Shown: positions 21,225 through 34,212 of the stretch, piece by piece
Position numbering within the stretch: the first letter of the stretch is position 1
How the letters are laid out: every line of letters starts with the position of its first letter
Assembly: GCA_036426205.1 (NCBI GenBank)
Contig: WSYH01000265.1
Coordinates: 124,001-188,000, forward strand
Origin: Ascaphus truei
Taxonomy: Eukaryota; Chordata; Amphibia; Anura; Ascaphidae
Direction: 5' to 3'
DNA length: 64,000 nt
The notes under the pieces: model-generated
Database searches by the model: none
What the model saw: only the letters and a program-made list of their open reading frames with translations
What the model was told of the DNA's origin: nothing
Position numbers and translations under genes: made by a program

Positions 21225-22110
21225 AAGCCAGTACCTCAGCTGAGGAGGATTGCTCCACATTAGATGGATTCCTGACTCAGTCTGAGGCGTCTTACCAACG
21301 GTTTGTAGAAAGGGTTATAACAGGGAGACCCTCCAACCTATAGAGAGAAACAATTAAAAAAGAAAGAAGGACATTGCTGCCCACCAGAGAGTCAAGGGTG
21401 AAGGATTGTTGGCAGAAAAGTGATAAGAAAAGTGATAAAAGAAAAAAAATTGGGAAATACATCCCCCCTGTTTATCACACAATATAGTCAGGCCAGTGGC
21501 CAAGTGAACAAGATTATTAACAAGCATTGGGGCCTATTACGCATAGATCCCATTTTGAGAGAGTATACAAAAATGGGTCCTAAAATTGTCTAGAAGGCAA
21601 AAACTATTGCCAACTATCTATCCCCTAGTGTAATTCCAGATATAACACCAATATCAACACTTCAGGACTAAAGGCTCATTCAGATGCAATAACTGTAATA
21701 TGTGTAGATACATGAAACCTTCCAGATATGTCTTTTCCACAGCCCCACAGACGTTTCGAAATTAGAGACTTTATTAATTGTAATACTTCCTTCGTGGTCT
21801 ATGTGATCAATTGTGGCTGTGGGAAAGATACGTCGGAAGGACAACAAGGTCCCTCAAAATCAGAATGCAGAAACACTTCAGATTAATTAAAAGAGGAGAC
21901 CTTGCACACACCGGTTTCTAAACATTTTCTGAATGTAAGAAGGGTGGTATTGAGAACTTTTCATTCTTGGGAATGGAGAGAATTTTACCTAAGGTAGGGG
22001 AGGACTTGGTAAAAAGATTAGATTGCAGAGAGTCCTATGGATCTTCACGCTAAAACCCGTTTTCCTGATGGAATAAACATTGAATGGAGCATATCATTTT
22101 TGAAATAATA
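21225..22110 (+). pseudogene. Decayed PLE thumb and GIY-YIG endonuclease, copy 1
   Basis: Same sequence as the intact frame at 45722-46630 but with numerous one-base losses and gains, such as in the zinc-finger and GIY-YIG segments around 21690-21850, so no long frame survives. The change from a clean RT frame to this indel-rich stretch is abrupt at about 21200, which suggests a change in sequence quality as well as decay. Confidence 0.85.
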
Positions 22111-22394
22111 AGCTAAGGATGTATAGCTAAGATTATATCATGAGGAGCTAAACAAAATGGCTCTAGTGTCCACACTTTACAATTAATATTTAGACTCTTG
22201 TTAAAAACTGAAGTATAAATAAACAGGTTATAACTATTGAATTTACCTCATGTAAGTAAGCAACTTGTGTACCGACAATTTTATGTAAAAGCTCATGTCA
22301 ATAGTTGAGCAACATATTTCTCTTAATAACAATAGCAATAGCTTTATTGACTTATGACAATGTTAAAGACTCACAAAGGAGAATTGCTTTGTAT

Positions 22395-23290
22395 ACCTTG
22401 ATTGTTTTTCTGAGTTTTTTCTGAGTTTTTTCTGAGTTTTTTCTAATTTTTGTATTAAGTGTATAAGAAATATTGAATATTTTTCTCTTCATAATCTTTC
22501 TCTGTCTTCTGGAGGGTTGTCTAATGGTTTTAATATAGGTAAGTTAATTAAGATATAGATTTATATTTTTTTTATTTGATTAAACTTTTGTTTTATTTGA
22601 CAATAATTATGTGTTTTGTATGTATGGGGTACAGTCTGCCTTATAGTTACATTCTTTAGAATTTTCTATGTGCCATACTGTTTGTGTTCACTTCCTCATT
22701 GGTGTGGCACATGTATGGGGTCTCCATAGGTTTATGGGGCATTACCATCTTTGTTCCCCTTTGGTGGTCATTTATAACTAATATTTGCCGTCTTTATGAA
22801 TTAGACTTGCTGAGCCATTTATGCGCATATATGTCAGGACAATAACCGTTCCCTGTAATGGGATCGAGGTCTCTTTTTTATTACCAGATATAGACTGCGC
22901 ATGCGCGAACAGTCGTGACTTACCTGGAACGCATCTCGCGAGATTTAGCCCTCCATTGCCCTGCATGCGTTCCACAGAGCAGGAGTGTTTGGCAGGCGGA
23001 TGTCTCAGTGGCTAAACAGGTAAATAAACGCTTCTGTTGTGGCGCTGGCACAGCTGTGTATATCAAATCATTATGCAAATTCTAATTAGCATTTTTGGCG
23101 CCAAACGGCAGACTCTCTATAAATAGTGTGTTAACATACCATGTTTGACTGACTTCTTGATAAAGTGCAATTCTCACTGCACGAACGCGTAGAAGGTTGC
23201 AGCCTTCCACATTTTAATGATTCTACAATAAAGAAATTTTGCCAAACCTGCTGTCACCCCCTTCTTGCTGTGCGTTGCATCAACAACTCT
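22395..23290 (+). repeat. Downstream PLE pseudo-LTR, copy 1
   Basis: Homologous to 17285-18203, with the TTTTTTCTGAG repeats, NRF1/TCTCGCGAGA/octamer/TATA string and hammerhead-like motif. It ends CAACAACTCT at the target duplication. 22110-22395 is the PLE 3' UTR. Confidence 0.85.
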
Positions 23291-24218
23291 TATTTGTGAA
23301 ACTATCATAATACCGTGCTCCTCCGTATAGAAGTTTGCTGCAGGTAAAAAAATAGGCCTTAACATATAGAAAAACAAAAAGACGATTCCTGTGCTCCTAC
23401 CCAATTAGGCTAAAATAAAATAATATTCTCATGAAAAAGGGTATTTTGTTTAAATCCTTTGGCCAAAGCATTTGTAGGCCTGCATGCCCGTCAAGGCAAC
23501 CCGTTTAATGCAGGTACCTACACTATAATCATGTAATAGTTGTCCCATGGACTGTTGAAAAAAGTGTAAAACCCTGAAGGGGTTAAATAAAGCTGAGCTT
23601 ATGTGGGTAGTGCAATTAAAATCTGTCTAAAGCCAGTGTCATACTTACCTTTACTGGAGGCAAACTGGGTGCACAAATTCCCTGGTGGTGAATATAATAA
23701 AAAACTTACATATCTATATCTCTCTGTCAGTCTTGCACATTCACCTACCATTCAATGGTGGGTGATGTCCAGACTGACACTGGGGTGTATTATACCTGTA
23801 CTAATTGGAAAATTAGTAGGTGCTCAGTAATGCTATGTAAAGCAGATGAGCCAATAAACCTACCCCTTAAGACGTTCAGAGACTACTATATTTAAAATTT
23901 CCTATGGGAGTATGGCAGCAAGGAAAAGGATGCCTAATATTTGTGAAAACTGTACATTATACCGCGCTCCTCCCATAGAAGTTTGCTGCAGGTAAAAATA
24001 GGCTTTACATATAGTAAAACAGAAAGAACGATTCCTGCGCTCCTACCAATTAGGCTAAAATAAAATATTCTCATGAAAAGGGTTATTTTGTTTAAACCCT
24101 TTAGCCAAAGAATTTGTAAGCCTGCATGCCACATCAAGGCAACCCGTTTAATGCAGGTACCTACACTATATATCATGTAATAGTTGTCCCATGGACTGGT
24201 GAAAAAAGTGTAATGATA
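23291..24218. repeat. Pair of direct 280-bp repeats in block W
   Basis: Copies at 23291-23572 and 23937-24218 share a GCTCCTCC...GAAGTTTGCTGCAGG start, an ATTCTCATGAAAA core and an AACCCGTTTAATGCAGGTAC end. The PLE inserted inside the first copy. A diverged inverted relative lies at about 27670-27730. Equivalent pairs occur near 34213-35130 and 47149-48086. Confidence 0.8.
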
Positions 24219-26438
24219 TGATATGGCTAGTGGGATGAAACAGTTCACATTTTAACTCAATCCCTGACACCAAAAGACTTAGAACTTAGGAAATTTGAAT
24301 AAGAAATGTATAAAGTAATTTTATTCAACTACAGTACAGCTAAATTGGGGATATACATTTCACAATCTGATTGGTTTAAGTAACATGTGATGGCATCATC
24401 TGGTTTTTGGTGACATCATCTTAAATGGAAGGAAGCACAGCCTTCTGATTGGCTGGCTTCACTCCCTTTAAATGACACCCCCCCCCCCCAAAAAAAAACC
24501 TGTCACATGGTTATCCCGCCAAATTGTGTGGGAACCATTTGTCACTCAAATGTGTCATCACAGGTCATATAAGCCTGTAAGGTCTCATTTGATGTAAGAA
24601 AGGAGAAAGGAGAGAAGGGGAAGAGAAGAAGTACAATTGGATTACAATTAACAAATGAAGAAGAAGAAACAATTTTGTATCTGAGGACCTGGCTTTGTTC
24701 GAGAGCATCCTAAACCCCAGGATCGGAGGATGAAAACTTGGGTTACGTAAGAAAGTTAGAAAAAACATGAATGTATGTTATTTTAATTTACAGGTTTTCA
24801 TTGTATTTTTTTTTGTTTATTTGTATTTTTGCATTGCCCATTGATTGCCAAAGTTTTTAAGTATGCCCCTTTAAGCTATACTTACATACATACATACGTG
24901 ACAAGCAATTCATTTTTTTGGCAAATGCTTGCTTTTATTTATTTAATGTATTTGCTGGTTTGCTTTTAAATATTTATGCTATTTATTTTGTTTTTTGAGT
25001 TTGAATTTGGGAGGTTTTGTTGTGATTTTAATTGTTTATTCGTGTAATTGTTTGGTGTTGGATTTTTAATTGTGGTTTATTTTGGTCTTTAGTTTTTAAT
25101 AGTCTTGTTTATTGGAGTTTTCTTTTATTTTTTGTGTTTTGATTTTTAATTCTGGTGCTTATTTGGTTTTGCTTAATGATTTCTGGTATTTGTTTGTGTT
25201 ACTTTTATTGTTGTTTATTTGGTGATTTTTTTATTTGAATTGATATGTTGGTGGTTTTTTTTATTTATTTTTATGGATCATTGCCCGTGATAGTGTAATT
25301 ATGCCCATATATTGGGCATGTTGTACCACTGTGGCATTCAATGCTTTATTGGCATTTGGAATGTGTATATTTTTTAAGTAATGTTTTTTATTTTGGGCTT
25401 GTTTTTCTTGCTTCCCCATTAATTTCTATAGTTTTAAAGCATGCCCATATTAGGAATACTTTAACACTGTGAAAATCAATGGGTAGCAGGGGTGGTGACC
25501 CTAGGTAGGGTGGGGGGGTGTGAGTGGGGGAGATGCCCCTGGTAGAGGTGGTGGTTAGCATGGGAGGGTGGGTTAACCCCTTAATTACTATAGTGGTAAC
25601 TAAGCTCTAAGGTGATAAGTGTTTGGGCCATTAGTATGGTATTTTTTATTGTTTTTGTTGATACCCACGGAAGACACAGGATGGTGATGAGGATGAGGAT
25701 GGCCTATCCTGGCAGGGGTAAGTGCCAGTTTAATTTACTATTATGCTGCTGTTTTATGTTTATTTAAATGGGAAAATGCAATATTATCCATATCTGCGAT
25801 AATAGTCATTTTGCCCATAACTGTACTGTATGTATTTTGGGGGGTTATTTATTGAATGTATTGGTATTTTTATTTTTGCACCGGATTGATACCGCAGGCA
25901 AAGCGGGGAGTGCATTTTTTAATCGGCCTTAACAAAATATCGGAGTTCTTAGTGAATTAAGTTTTTGGCCTCATGCTTTAGTGCATGATAAATATATGGC
26001 ATAGTCGGTCTCTAATGCACTGATTTATCACGGCTTTGTGAATAAAATCTGAGACCCTTAGATCTTCATGACAGCCTAGGGAAATACAATCCCTCAAATA
26101 TTTATCTGTTGCTCTATGGCCTTTTTCCTAACATTGGGGTCTGATGAGTCCAAATTATAAATCTATTAAACATTTTGAAAACTTCTTCGCTATACGAAGA
26201 AGGTTTATACGTAACTTCCCCAATTCTCGTGTTTTAAACTGAAACTTCCGCTATGGTTCTGGACTCCTCTTAGCTTGCTTGCAAGCAACCTATCAGCCTT
26301 ATTAACCTTAGCATAGTAGGGTCCATTTTAATGCCTTTGCTGTGTCTTCTAATTTAAATTTTTGTAATTCCTCTCGGCCTGACAAAGACGTCTTTTATGC
26401 TCTGTTCTAACTCTATTATTTTTGCTAATTATCCGCCC

Positions 26439-26492
26439 CTGACAAGCTCTGTTCGGAGGAAAACGCGTTGGGCGTATTACGTAATGACGTCA
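26439..26492 (+). ncRNA. Second hammerhead-like motif with adjoining CRE/PAR-bZIP sites
   Basis: CTGACAAG, a short CTC...GAG hairpin, then GAAAACGCGTTGGG has the same layout as the PLE motif at 18088 but different stem sequence. It is followed by TTACGTAA (26477-26484) and TGACGTCA (26485-26492). This looks like the 5' end of another PLE family whose body is absent. Better-preserved copy at 50373-50425, poorer at about 37388-37440. Confidence 0.4.
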
Positions 26493-27370
26493 ATCCAGGA
26501 TATAGGGTCTGAAGCTCTGTACCGAGTCCTTGTCAAGGTTATAGCTGGTTGATACAAGCATCGCCATGTGCAACATTCAATTTGCTATTTTTGTTCTATT
26601 ATATTTAGGGCAATGGGGGGCTTGTAGACAGGCTAGTTTATATGATGGTATTTAAGACATACTGATTGCACTATCCATTAGACATACTCCATTTGTAACA
26701 AACCATTTCTTTACTTATGCTTGCCAGCTACAAAGTAATTTAACCTGACTGTACACCCTTATGTGAAACTTTGAACCACTTGAATGTCAATAGACACAGG
26801 ATTATCCACATACCACTCACCACCAATTGTATTGACTTCTATAAATACTTGTAGTAGAGATTACTAATAGTATGCAACACCTTAAGTGCTTGCATTTTCC
26901 ATTAAAGTAGGAGTAAATTATACAGCGATGTTGGACCTTTGCTGTGTCAGTCACAGTGGTTATATTTAGAGATAGCAAGCTCAATATCACGGCACCATTT
27001 ATTTTAGAACAGGAGTCACAGGTTTTTCATCAATTGTTGGTGAGCATCTGCTATGCTGTGATAGATCAAGTCTATCAGCAGTATATTGCAATTAACCCCC
27101 ACCTTCACACGCATGCCTGTGCATTTTCCATCTATATTGGATAAAGGGCACTCATCTGTATAACGAATTAATGTGCAGGTTGCATTCATTCTATTTTATG
27201 CAATAATGGTGCACAGTGTGAATAGGTTCCTCCATTTTGGCTTAATTTTTGTAAAATAAATCATGACAGTGTAGTATGTAATGTGTTGTAGTTCATCGAG
27301 GTTGTATTTAACTAATTTTCAAACCTGCTAAGGAACAGATTATTGTTATTTTTGTCATGATATGTAAAAC

Positions 27371-27431
<61 letters not shown>

Positions 27432-27446
27432 ATCTATCTATCTATC
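27371..27446. repeat. (ATCT)n microsatellite, copy 1
   Basis: Tetranucleotide array with one interruption. Orthologous positions in the other block W copies are 38322-38395 (several interruptions) and 51321-51400 (uninterrupted). Confidence 0.95.
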
Positions 27447-29262
27447 ATTTGTGGTTTTCTACTTTTAATTTTCAACTGTTATCAGTTGTTTGGAGTTAGT
27501 GACCGTTCTTTCCCAGGGTTTAGCTCACCCCACCCCACTTTTAGTAGCAGTTTTTCATGTTTCTGTTCAGGACAGGTCCACTGAGACCATTCTCCATCCA
27601 CTGTAGAGGTTTAATGAGAATTTTCACAGGTAGTGTTAGGACCAGCCACAGGTCATGCCATGAAGTTGCTGCAGGCTTATAACGCTTTGGTCAAAGGGTT
27701 TAACTAAATGACCCTTACTCGAGAATACTAATATTGAAGTTTTTAACATTTATTTTGTCACATGGATATAGAATTGGGTATTTTTTCTCATTTGTTGTTA
27801 CTCTCTTTCCAGTGCCTGCGCATACGTGGGCATGCCACCCGTGATCCACCGTCATTTAGATCTGCTACCTGCTGGCTACTCCTAGTGAAGAAGCGGGACA
27901 GTTCCAGATGCTGAATCATTTTTTTGCTTTTGCGGCATCTCCGCTGGTTCCCGTGATGGTACAGGTGCATTTAAGTAATTTAGTTTTGGTTTTGGAGGTT
28001 GCTATGAAAGTAAACAAAGCAGAGTCCATGGACTCCCATTCATTCTGACGCTGTGTTCACGCCCATCACTCAGTTTTAATGAGGTTGATGACTAAGTGAT
28101 TGTCTTTCTAAAGGTATTTATCCGGAAATAATTCCTTCCTTCATTGATGAAATTGTCAAGGGCACCTTATGCTGCCAATGTTTCAATTACCATATATTTC
28201 AAAGTAATAGGACAGTACTATACTGTCACAGTTGCACACAATCTTCAACTACATTCTGTTAAGTGAAGTGTATTAATTATCATTTAAAATACATATAAAA
28301 TAAAATATTTAAATAAACACATTAAGCAGTACAAACTATAACCATATAATATAATCAAGTTATATATGTAAATGTATACATGCTAAAATAACTAAAGCAG
28401 TATACAATAACTAAAATTATATTAGTATTTATTTTAGGAAAATAGCACTGTCTTCCATTTACATATAAAGACAATTGTAGTAAATATGACAATTTTGAAA
28501 TCTAAACCTTTCCTCTCTTTGTCAACAGGTAGAATGAGCTTGCCATTTTTTTAAATAAGAGATGTACAGTACAGTTGGAATTTGCATTGCTCAATCTGCA
28601 CAGACCATTTGTTCCGCTACTGGTTTTACTGCATTTTTAAAATGTCAATCAACCACACAGAATTGGCAGTTCCACCTGGAATCATTCAGAAAGCAAGCAT
28701 AAATAATATTACACGTTTCTCAATATTATATCCTAAGTGGGCTATATGCAAAGAGTAGTAGTGGAAGATATGTAGACTAACTGAAAAGTTAAATTACTTA
28801 GGTACAGTATGACAAACTGCTTAGTAATCTGAAGTATTATCTTTTATTCATATCTTCATAATTTGCAGCTAATGGTAAATGAGAGATGCTAGGCGCTATT
28901 ACTGAGCTAACAAAAATTTAAACTATAGATAAGTAAGAATTAATAAGATTAAGTTATATACCATAAAAGAATATAAGGCACAGTGTGGGCTATGCACTAA
29001 GCAGCAGAGTGAGCTTTTGGCGCTGGCCTGAAAAAAACATTCGCGTACGCTAAAAAGTGAAGCCGAGGCGCAAGTCACTAAGGAGTCCACGCATGCATTC
29101 ACGGGATCGCCGTGCTCAAATCTGCAAATTGTGCGTGCTTCCCCCCCCCCCCTGTGTATCGTGCTTAAATTTCAAGGACGATAACTGAAAAAAGCATCCT
29201 GTAACATTTGCATGGAGATTCTGCATCTCCATGCACGGGTTTTACAGGCGATCGTGCATTAA

Positions 29263-29355
29263 TTCTTCGGGCGGACAGTTGTCACCCCAGATCGGTGATT
29301 ACTGGTATACCTAAAAGCCAGTACCTCAGACTGAGGAGGAATTGCTCCACATTAG
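29263..29355 (+). other. 93-bp PLE fragment bridging two unrelated blocks
   Basis: It encodes part of the PLE thumb ([20 protein letters not shown]) and ends CTCCACATTAG. Block W sequence stops abruptly on its left and L1-leader sequence starts abruptly on its right. The same fragment sits at breaks at 17202, 21165, 32080 (partly masked by Ns) and 45722. Confidence 0.85.
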
Positions 29356-30947
29356 ACACACAGGGGCACTTCCTGGGCTATCCCTCCATTGCCACTTCCT
29401 CCCTCCTGCATGGTGGCGTTGGCATCTTGTTTGGGGTATTTATTTAATGCAGAGATCTCCCCTGCAGCCCCACGCACAGTTGGATCTTTGTCAAGGGGGG
29501 TGCTCACGTGTGCTCACCCTCCTGTCTGACAGTGCCCCCGGTTCGGACGCACTGTATTTGGTCTTGCTTGCTTGTGTAGGGATTGTAGGGGGATGGCAGG
29601 GGAGGGGGTTGCAAAGTGGAGCGTGCTGCCTCCGTCTTACACCTCGTGCGCAGAGACTGTCCCCAGACCCAAGGGGAAGAGCTCCTTGCGATTCACCGCA
29701 GGCCCGAGTTCTGCAGGGCGTCTGAGCTCCGGCGACCCTCCGCTCCGTGGGCTTGCTGCATAGCCTCCGATCCCGTTAGTCCGCCAGAGGCAGAGGGCGA
29801 TTTCTCGGCGGGGGGTCAGGGACCCCCAGGGGATCGTGGGGACCGCAAATTTTAGCTGGGAGCCGGTACAAGCACTTTATGGCGAGGAGGGCTTGTATTT
29901 TACGTCCGTGGAGGTTTGTTTTGCTTTGCCTTCTGTTTAGCTTAGCTTTTATTGTGGTTGACGCTTGATCTGGTAATTTCTTTAGAGGGCTTGGGAGCCG
30001 GTCCTTCAGGCAGCCATTTCCTTTGATGCCACCGGAAGTCTCACTTTATACATTTCTAATAAAATGTCCTTCAGTAAGTCTTTTGGTGTGAGGGATAGAG
30101 TGAAAAAGTGAAATGTTTCATCCAAACTAGCCATATCCCTTTGGCTAAGGCCCCGCTCCCAGAGTAAGCACGCCCGCACTGCAGACAGGCGGTGGGCTGA
30201 CATACACAGACGCGAATATCCGGTCTGTAAGGAGCGGGAGCAGAGCGGGAGGTGGGCGGGAGTGGGATGTTGACAGGAGGGGGGGCGTGGCTTGAGTGGA
30301 GGACCCGCTACTCTCCCCCCCCTCCCTCCACGGACTCGGGCTAAGCTGCTGATGGAAAGCAACACACACACACACCACAACACACAGCACTCTCTACACA
30401 ACACACACAGCACAACACATAACACACATACACCACACAAGGCACACACATACACACACAGACAGAGGCAGGCACTCACGCACTCATACACACACACACA
30501 CAGACAAAGGAGGCACTCACGCACTCATAACACACACACACAGACGAGGCAGGCACTACGCCAGCACACACACATACAACCACACAGACAGGCACTCACG
30601 CACTCAGACACATACACACACACAGACAGGACGCTGCTTTCACTCCACACTCCTCCCCGCTCCCTGAAGCTTCTCCTCCTCACAGCCTCCCCTCCCCATT
30701 GGCTCACAGCCACACCACGTGACGCGTCAACGCTAGGGATCACCATTCTTGTGTGCCATAGCGGCTGACGCGCCACATGTGTAGTGCGCTGTGCCGCCAG
30801 GGGGGACCGGGACCGGCTCGGGAGGATTCCCCTGCTGGTGGGGAACTCGTGTGTGGCCGCCCGCGCCAACAAGCGCAGCAGGACCGAGGCCTATACTCTG
30901 CAAAAGTAGAAAATAGATATCTTAAATTGCAGATTATAAGGGATAAG
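29356..30947. repeat. Second copy of the L1 leader / CA minisatellite block
   Basis: Collinear with 15036-16653 and highly similar, but with frequent one-base deletions and homopolymer-length changes. ORFs here are artefacts. CA minisatellite part at 30358-30640. Confidence 0.88.
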
Positions 30948-30962
30948 ATATTGTGAAAACTA

Positions 30963-33900
30963 CAATTGGTATATGGTGCTCAAGTATGGCGTCTATATAT
31001 GCAATTATAGAGATAACCTCCTGGAACAAATACAGTACCACTAGTGGAAGGGCTCCAGTACCCTGAAGGCAGGGTAGTTGCATGAAAACACCCACCCCTA
31101 ACTCATTGGGCTGGCCCCCCATGTACTCACAATAATTTGTTGATCCAGGGTAACTCACAGTCTGCGTGCTGTCGCCAAAGGGTAGAATCTGTACAGAGTT
31201 GTTGATGCAACGCACAGCAGAAGGGGATGTGTCCTCCTACTCTGAACTACAATGATCCAACCCAACCTTCATGAATGAATTGCAGGACTGATAGATTTGG
31301 ATCAGCAACTCAGGTTCTCAAAAAAAAAAAAGAGATAGGATTTTGGTTAACCCACCACCCACATAATCCCAGTTTTTCACCATCTCCCAAGGTCCATAAG
31401 ACATTGGTCGACCCTCCTGGTCGTCCAATTGTCTCTAGTATTGGATCTTTGGGAGATGGTTATCTCGTACGTTATGCTTTTTACAGCCCTTTGTTAGGGC
31501 TTTACTTCCTTCACCTTGACTCTGGGTGATTGTTGGTACAATTACAAAAAGTCATATGGAAACTGACTATCTTTGGGTATCATGGATGTGGTCTCCTGTA
31601 CTCCTTATTGCGCACGATCTGGGTTTGGCAGCTGTTGTCACTTCATTGAATGTCCGGGAAGCTCAAGTTAATGACACTTTTATCACTAATGAATCCATCT
31701 TTTTCTTCTCACACACAATTATTTCTTTTTGAGCACCAATTATTTGCAACAACGGGGACAGCAATGGGGACAAGTTTTGCCCCCTCCTATGCGAACCTTT
31801 TTATGGGTGGTGGGAGCATGTTTTTATTTATAACAGCACTAATAAATTTAGACAACATATAGTTTTCTATATAACGTTTTATTGATGATTTACTTATAAT
31901 TTGGCACGGGAGACAGACACATTGGAATATTTTTGAATATTGTAATAATATAAAATATTCAATTTACACCAACTTTAATGCACATCACATAGCTTCCTGA
32001 CACTTTATTATATGTGGATATGAACCAACAGATTCAAACGGACACTTTTAGGAAAAGTAACTCGAGAAATACAATTCTTCGGCGGACAGTTGTCACCCCA
32101 GATCGTGATTATGGATNNNNNNNNNNNNNNNNNNNNNNNNNNNNNNNNNNTACATTCGAGTGGATTCCGACTCAGTACTGAGTGCTCTTACCAATCGGTT
32201 GTAGAAAGGGTTTATACAGGGAGACCCCCCAACCTAGTAGAGGAAACAATTAAAAAAGAAAGAAGGACATTGCTGCCCACCAGAGAGTCAAGGGTGAAGG
32301 ATGTTGGGCAGAAAAGTGATAAGAAAAGTGATAAAAAAGAAAAAATTGGGAAATACATCCCCCCTGTTTATCAACAATATAGTCAGGCCAGTGGCCAAGT
32401 GAACAAGATTATTAACAGCATTGGGGCCTATTACGCATAGATCCCATTTTGAGAGAGTATACAAAAAATGGGTCCTAAAATTGTCTTAGGGAAGGCAAAA
32501 AACTATTGCCAACATCTATCCCCTAGTGTAATTCCAGATATAACACCAATATCAACACCTTTCAGGACTAAAGGCTCATTCAGATGCAATAACTGTAATA
32601 TGTGTAGATACATGAAACCTTCCAGATATGTCTTTTCCCACAGCCCCCACAGACGTTTCGAAATTAGAGACTTTATTAATTGTAATACTTCCTTCGTGGT
32701 CTATGTGATCAATTTGGGCTGTGGGAAGAGATACGTCGGAAGGACAACAAGGTCCCTCCCAAATCAGAATGCAAGAATAGAACAAAATTCAGATTAATTA
32801 AAAGAGGAGACCTTGCCACACCCGGTTTCTAAACATTTTCTGAATGTAAGAAGGGTGGTATTGAGAACTTTTCATTCTTGGGAATGGAGAGAATTTTACC
32901 TAAAGTAAGGGGAGGAGGACTTGGTAAAAAGTTAGATTGGAGAGAGGTCCTATTGGATCTTCACGCCTAAAAACCGTTTTCCTGATGGAATAAACATTGA
33001 ATGGAGCATTAATCATTTTTTGAAATAAATAAGCTAAGGATGTATAGTCTAAGATTTAATCATGAGGAGCTAACAAAATGGCTCTAGTGTCCACACTTTA
33101 CAATATAATATTTAGACTCTTGTTAAAATACTGAAGTATAAATAAACAGGTTATAACTATTGAATTTACCTCAGTGTAAGTAAGAAACTTTGTACCGACA
33201 ATTTTATGTAAAAGCTCATGTCATAAGTTGAGCAACATATTTTCTCTAATAACAATGCAATAGTTTATTGACTTATGACAATGTTAAAGACTCACAAAGG
33301 AGAATTGCTTTGTATACCTTGATGTGTTTTTTCTGAGTTTTTCGAGTTTTTCTGAGTTTCTAATTTTTGTATTAAGTGTATAAGAAATAATTGAATATTT
33401 TTCTCTTCATAATCTGTTCTCTTGTTTCTTCTGGAGGGTTGTATAAATGGTTTAATATAGTATAAGTATAATAAAGATATGATTTATATTTTTATATTAT
33501 TTGATTAAAACTTTTGTTTAATTTGACAATAATTATGTGTTTTGTATGTATGGGGTACAGTCTGCCCTATAAGTTACATTAATTTAGAATTTCTATGTGC
33601 CATTGTTTGTTGTGTCACTTCCTCCTGGTGTGGCACATGTATGGGTGTCTCCATAGGTTTATGGGGCATTACCATCTTTGTTCCCCTTGTGGTGGTCATT
33701 ATACTAATATTTGCCGTCTTTATTGAATTTAGAATTGCTGAGCCATTTATGCGCATATATTCAGGACAATAAACGTTCCCTGTAATGGGATTGAGGTCTC
33801 TTTTTTTACCAGATATAGAATGCGCATGCGCGAACAGTCGTGACTTACCTGGAACGCATCTCGCGAGATTTAGCCCTCATTGCCCGCATTGCGTTCCACA

Positions 33901-34212
33901 GAGCAGGAGTGTTTGGCAGGCGGATGTTCAGTGGCTAAACAGGTAAATAAACGCTTCTGTTGTGGCGCTGGCACAGCTGGTATTATCAAATCATTATGCA
34001 ATTCAATTAGCATTTTTGGCGCCAAACGGCAGACGTCTCTATAAATAGTGTGTAACATACATGGTTGACTGGACTTCTGATAAAGTGCAATTCTCACTGG
34101 ACGAAACGCGTAGAAGGTTGCAGCCTTCCACATTTTATGATTTCTACAATAAGAAGATTTTTGACCAGACCTGCTGTCACCCCCTCTTGCTGTGCGTTGC
34201 ATCAACAACTCT
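30963..34212 (+). mobile_element. PLE copy 2, 5'-truncated, with sequence gap
   Basis: An inverted 5' fragment (30963-31228) is followed directly by RT sequence from the position equal to 20278 through to a pseudo-LTR ending at 34212. No full-length body intervenes. Flanks ATATTGTGAAAACTA and TGATTTGTGAAACTA match the target duplication of copy 1, so both describe the same insertion site. RT and endonuclease are indel-ridden. The pieces at 32090-32440 and 32468-32797 contain the linker and zinc-finger/GIY-YIG parts. Confidence 0.85.
32117..32150. other. Assembly gap, 34 Ns
   Basis: Run of 34 N inside the PLE thumb, at the same place as the recurrent 93-bp breakpoint fragment. Confidence 0.99.

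Larger units (their letters stand above)
16669..23290 (+). mobile_element. Composite Penelope-like element (Neptune-like) with tandem and inverted parts
   Basis: The element is bounded by TATTTGTGAAAACTA at 16654-16668 and a one-base-shorter version at 23291-23304. Its parts are an inverted 5' UTR fragment, a 5'-truncated direct copy, a pseudo-LTR, a near-complete body (ORF1, RT, GIY-YIG remnant) and a terminal pseudo-LTR. This layout, with a partial tandem copy supplying the pseudo-LTR and a small inverted 5' piece, is characteristic of PLEs. A Cys cluster ahead of GIY-YIG, visible in the intact copy at 45722-46630, suggests the Neptune group. Confidence 0.9.
23291..29262. repeat. Block W, copy 1: non-coding AT-rich repeat region
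   Basis: No ORF of note. In order it holds two direct 280-bp repeats, a C-run/A-run junction near 24480, AT-rich sequence to 26030, a hammerhead-like PLE end near 26440, an (ATCT)n array at 27371-27446, and AT-rich sequence to 29262. The whole block recurs at 34213-40190 and 47149-53235. Differences are mostly single-base indels. Confidence 0.85.

Noticed and set aside
24565..24768. Short ORF rich in Phe/Leu/Ser in block W
   Set aside because: Simple purine/pyrimidine tract translation, broken in the other two copies.
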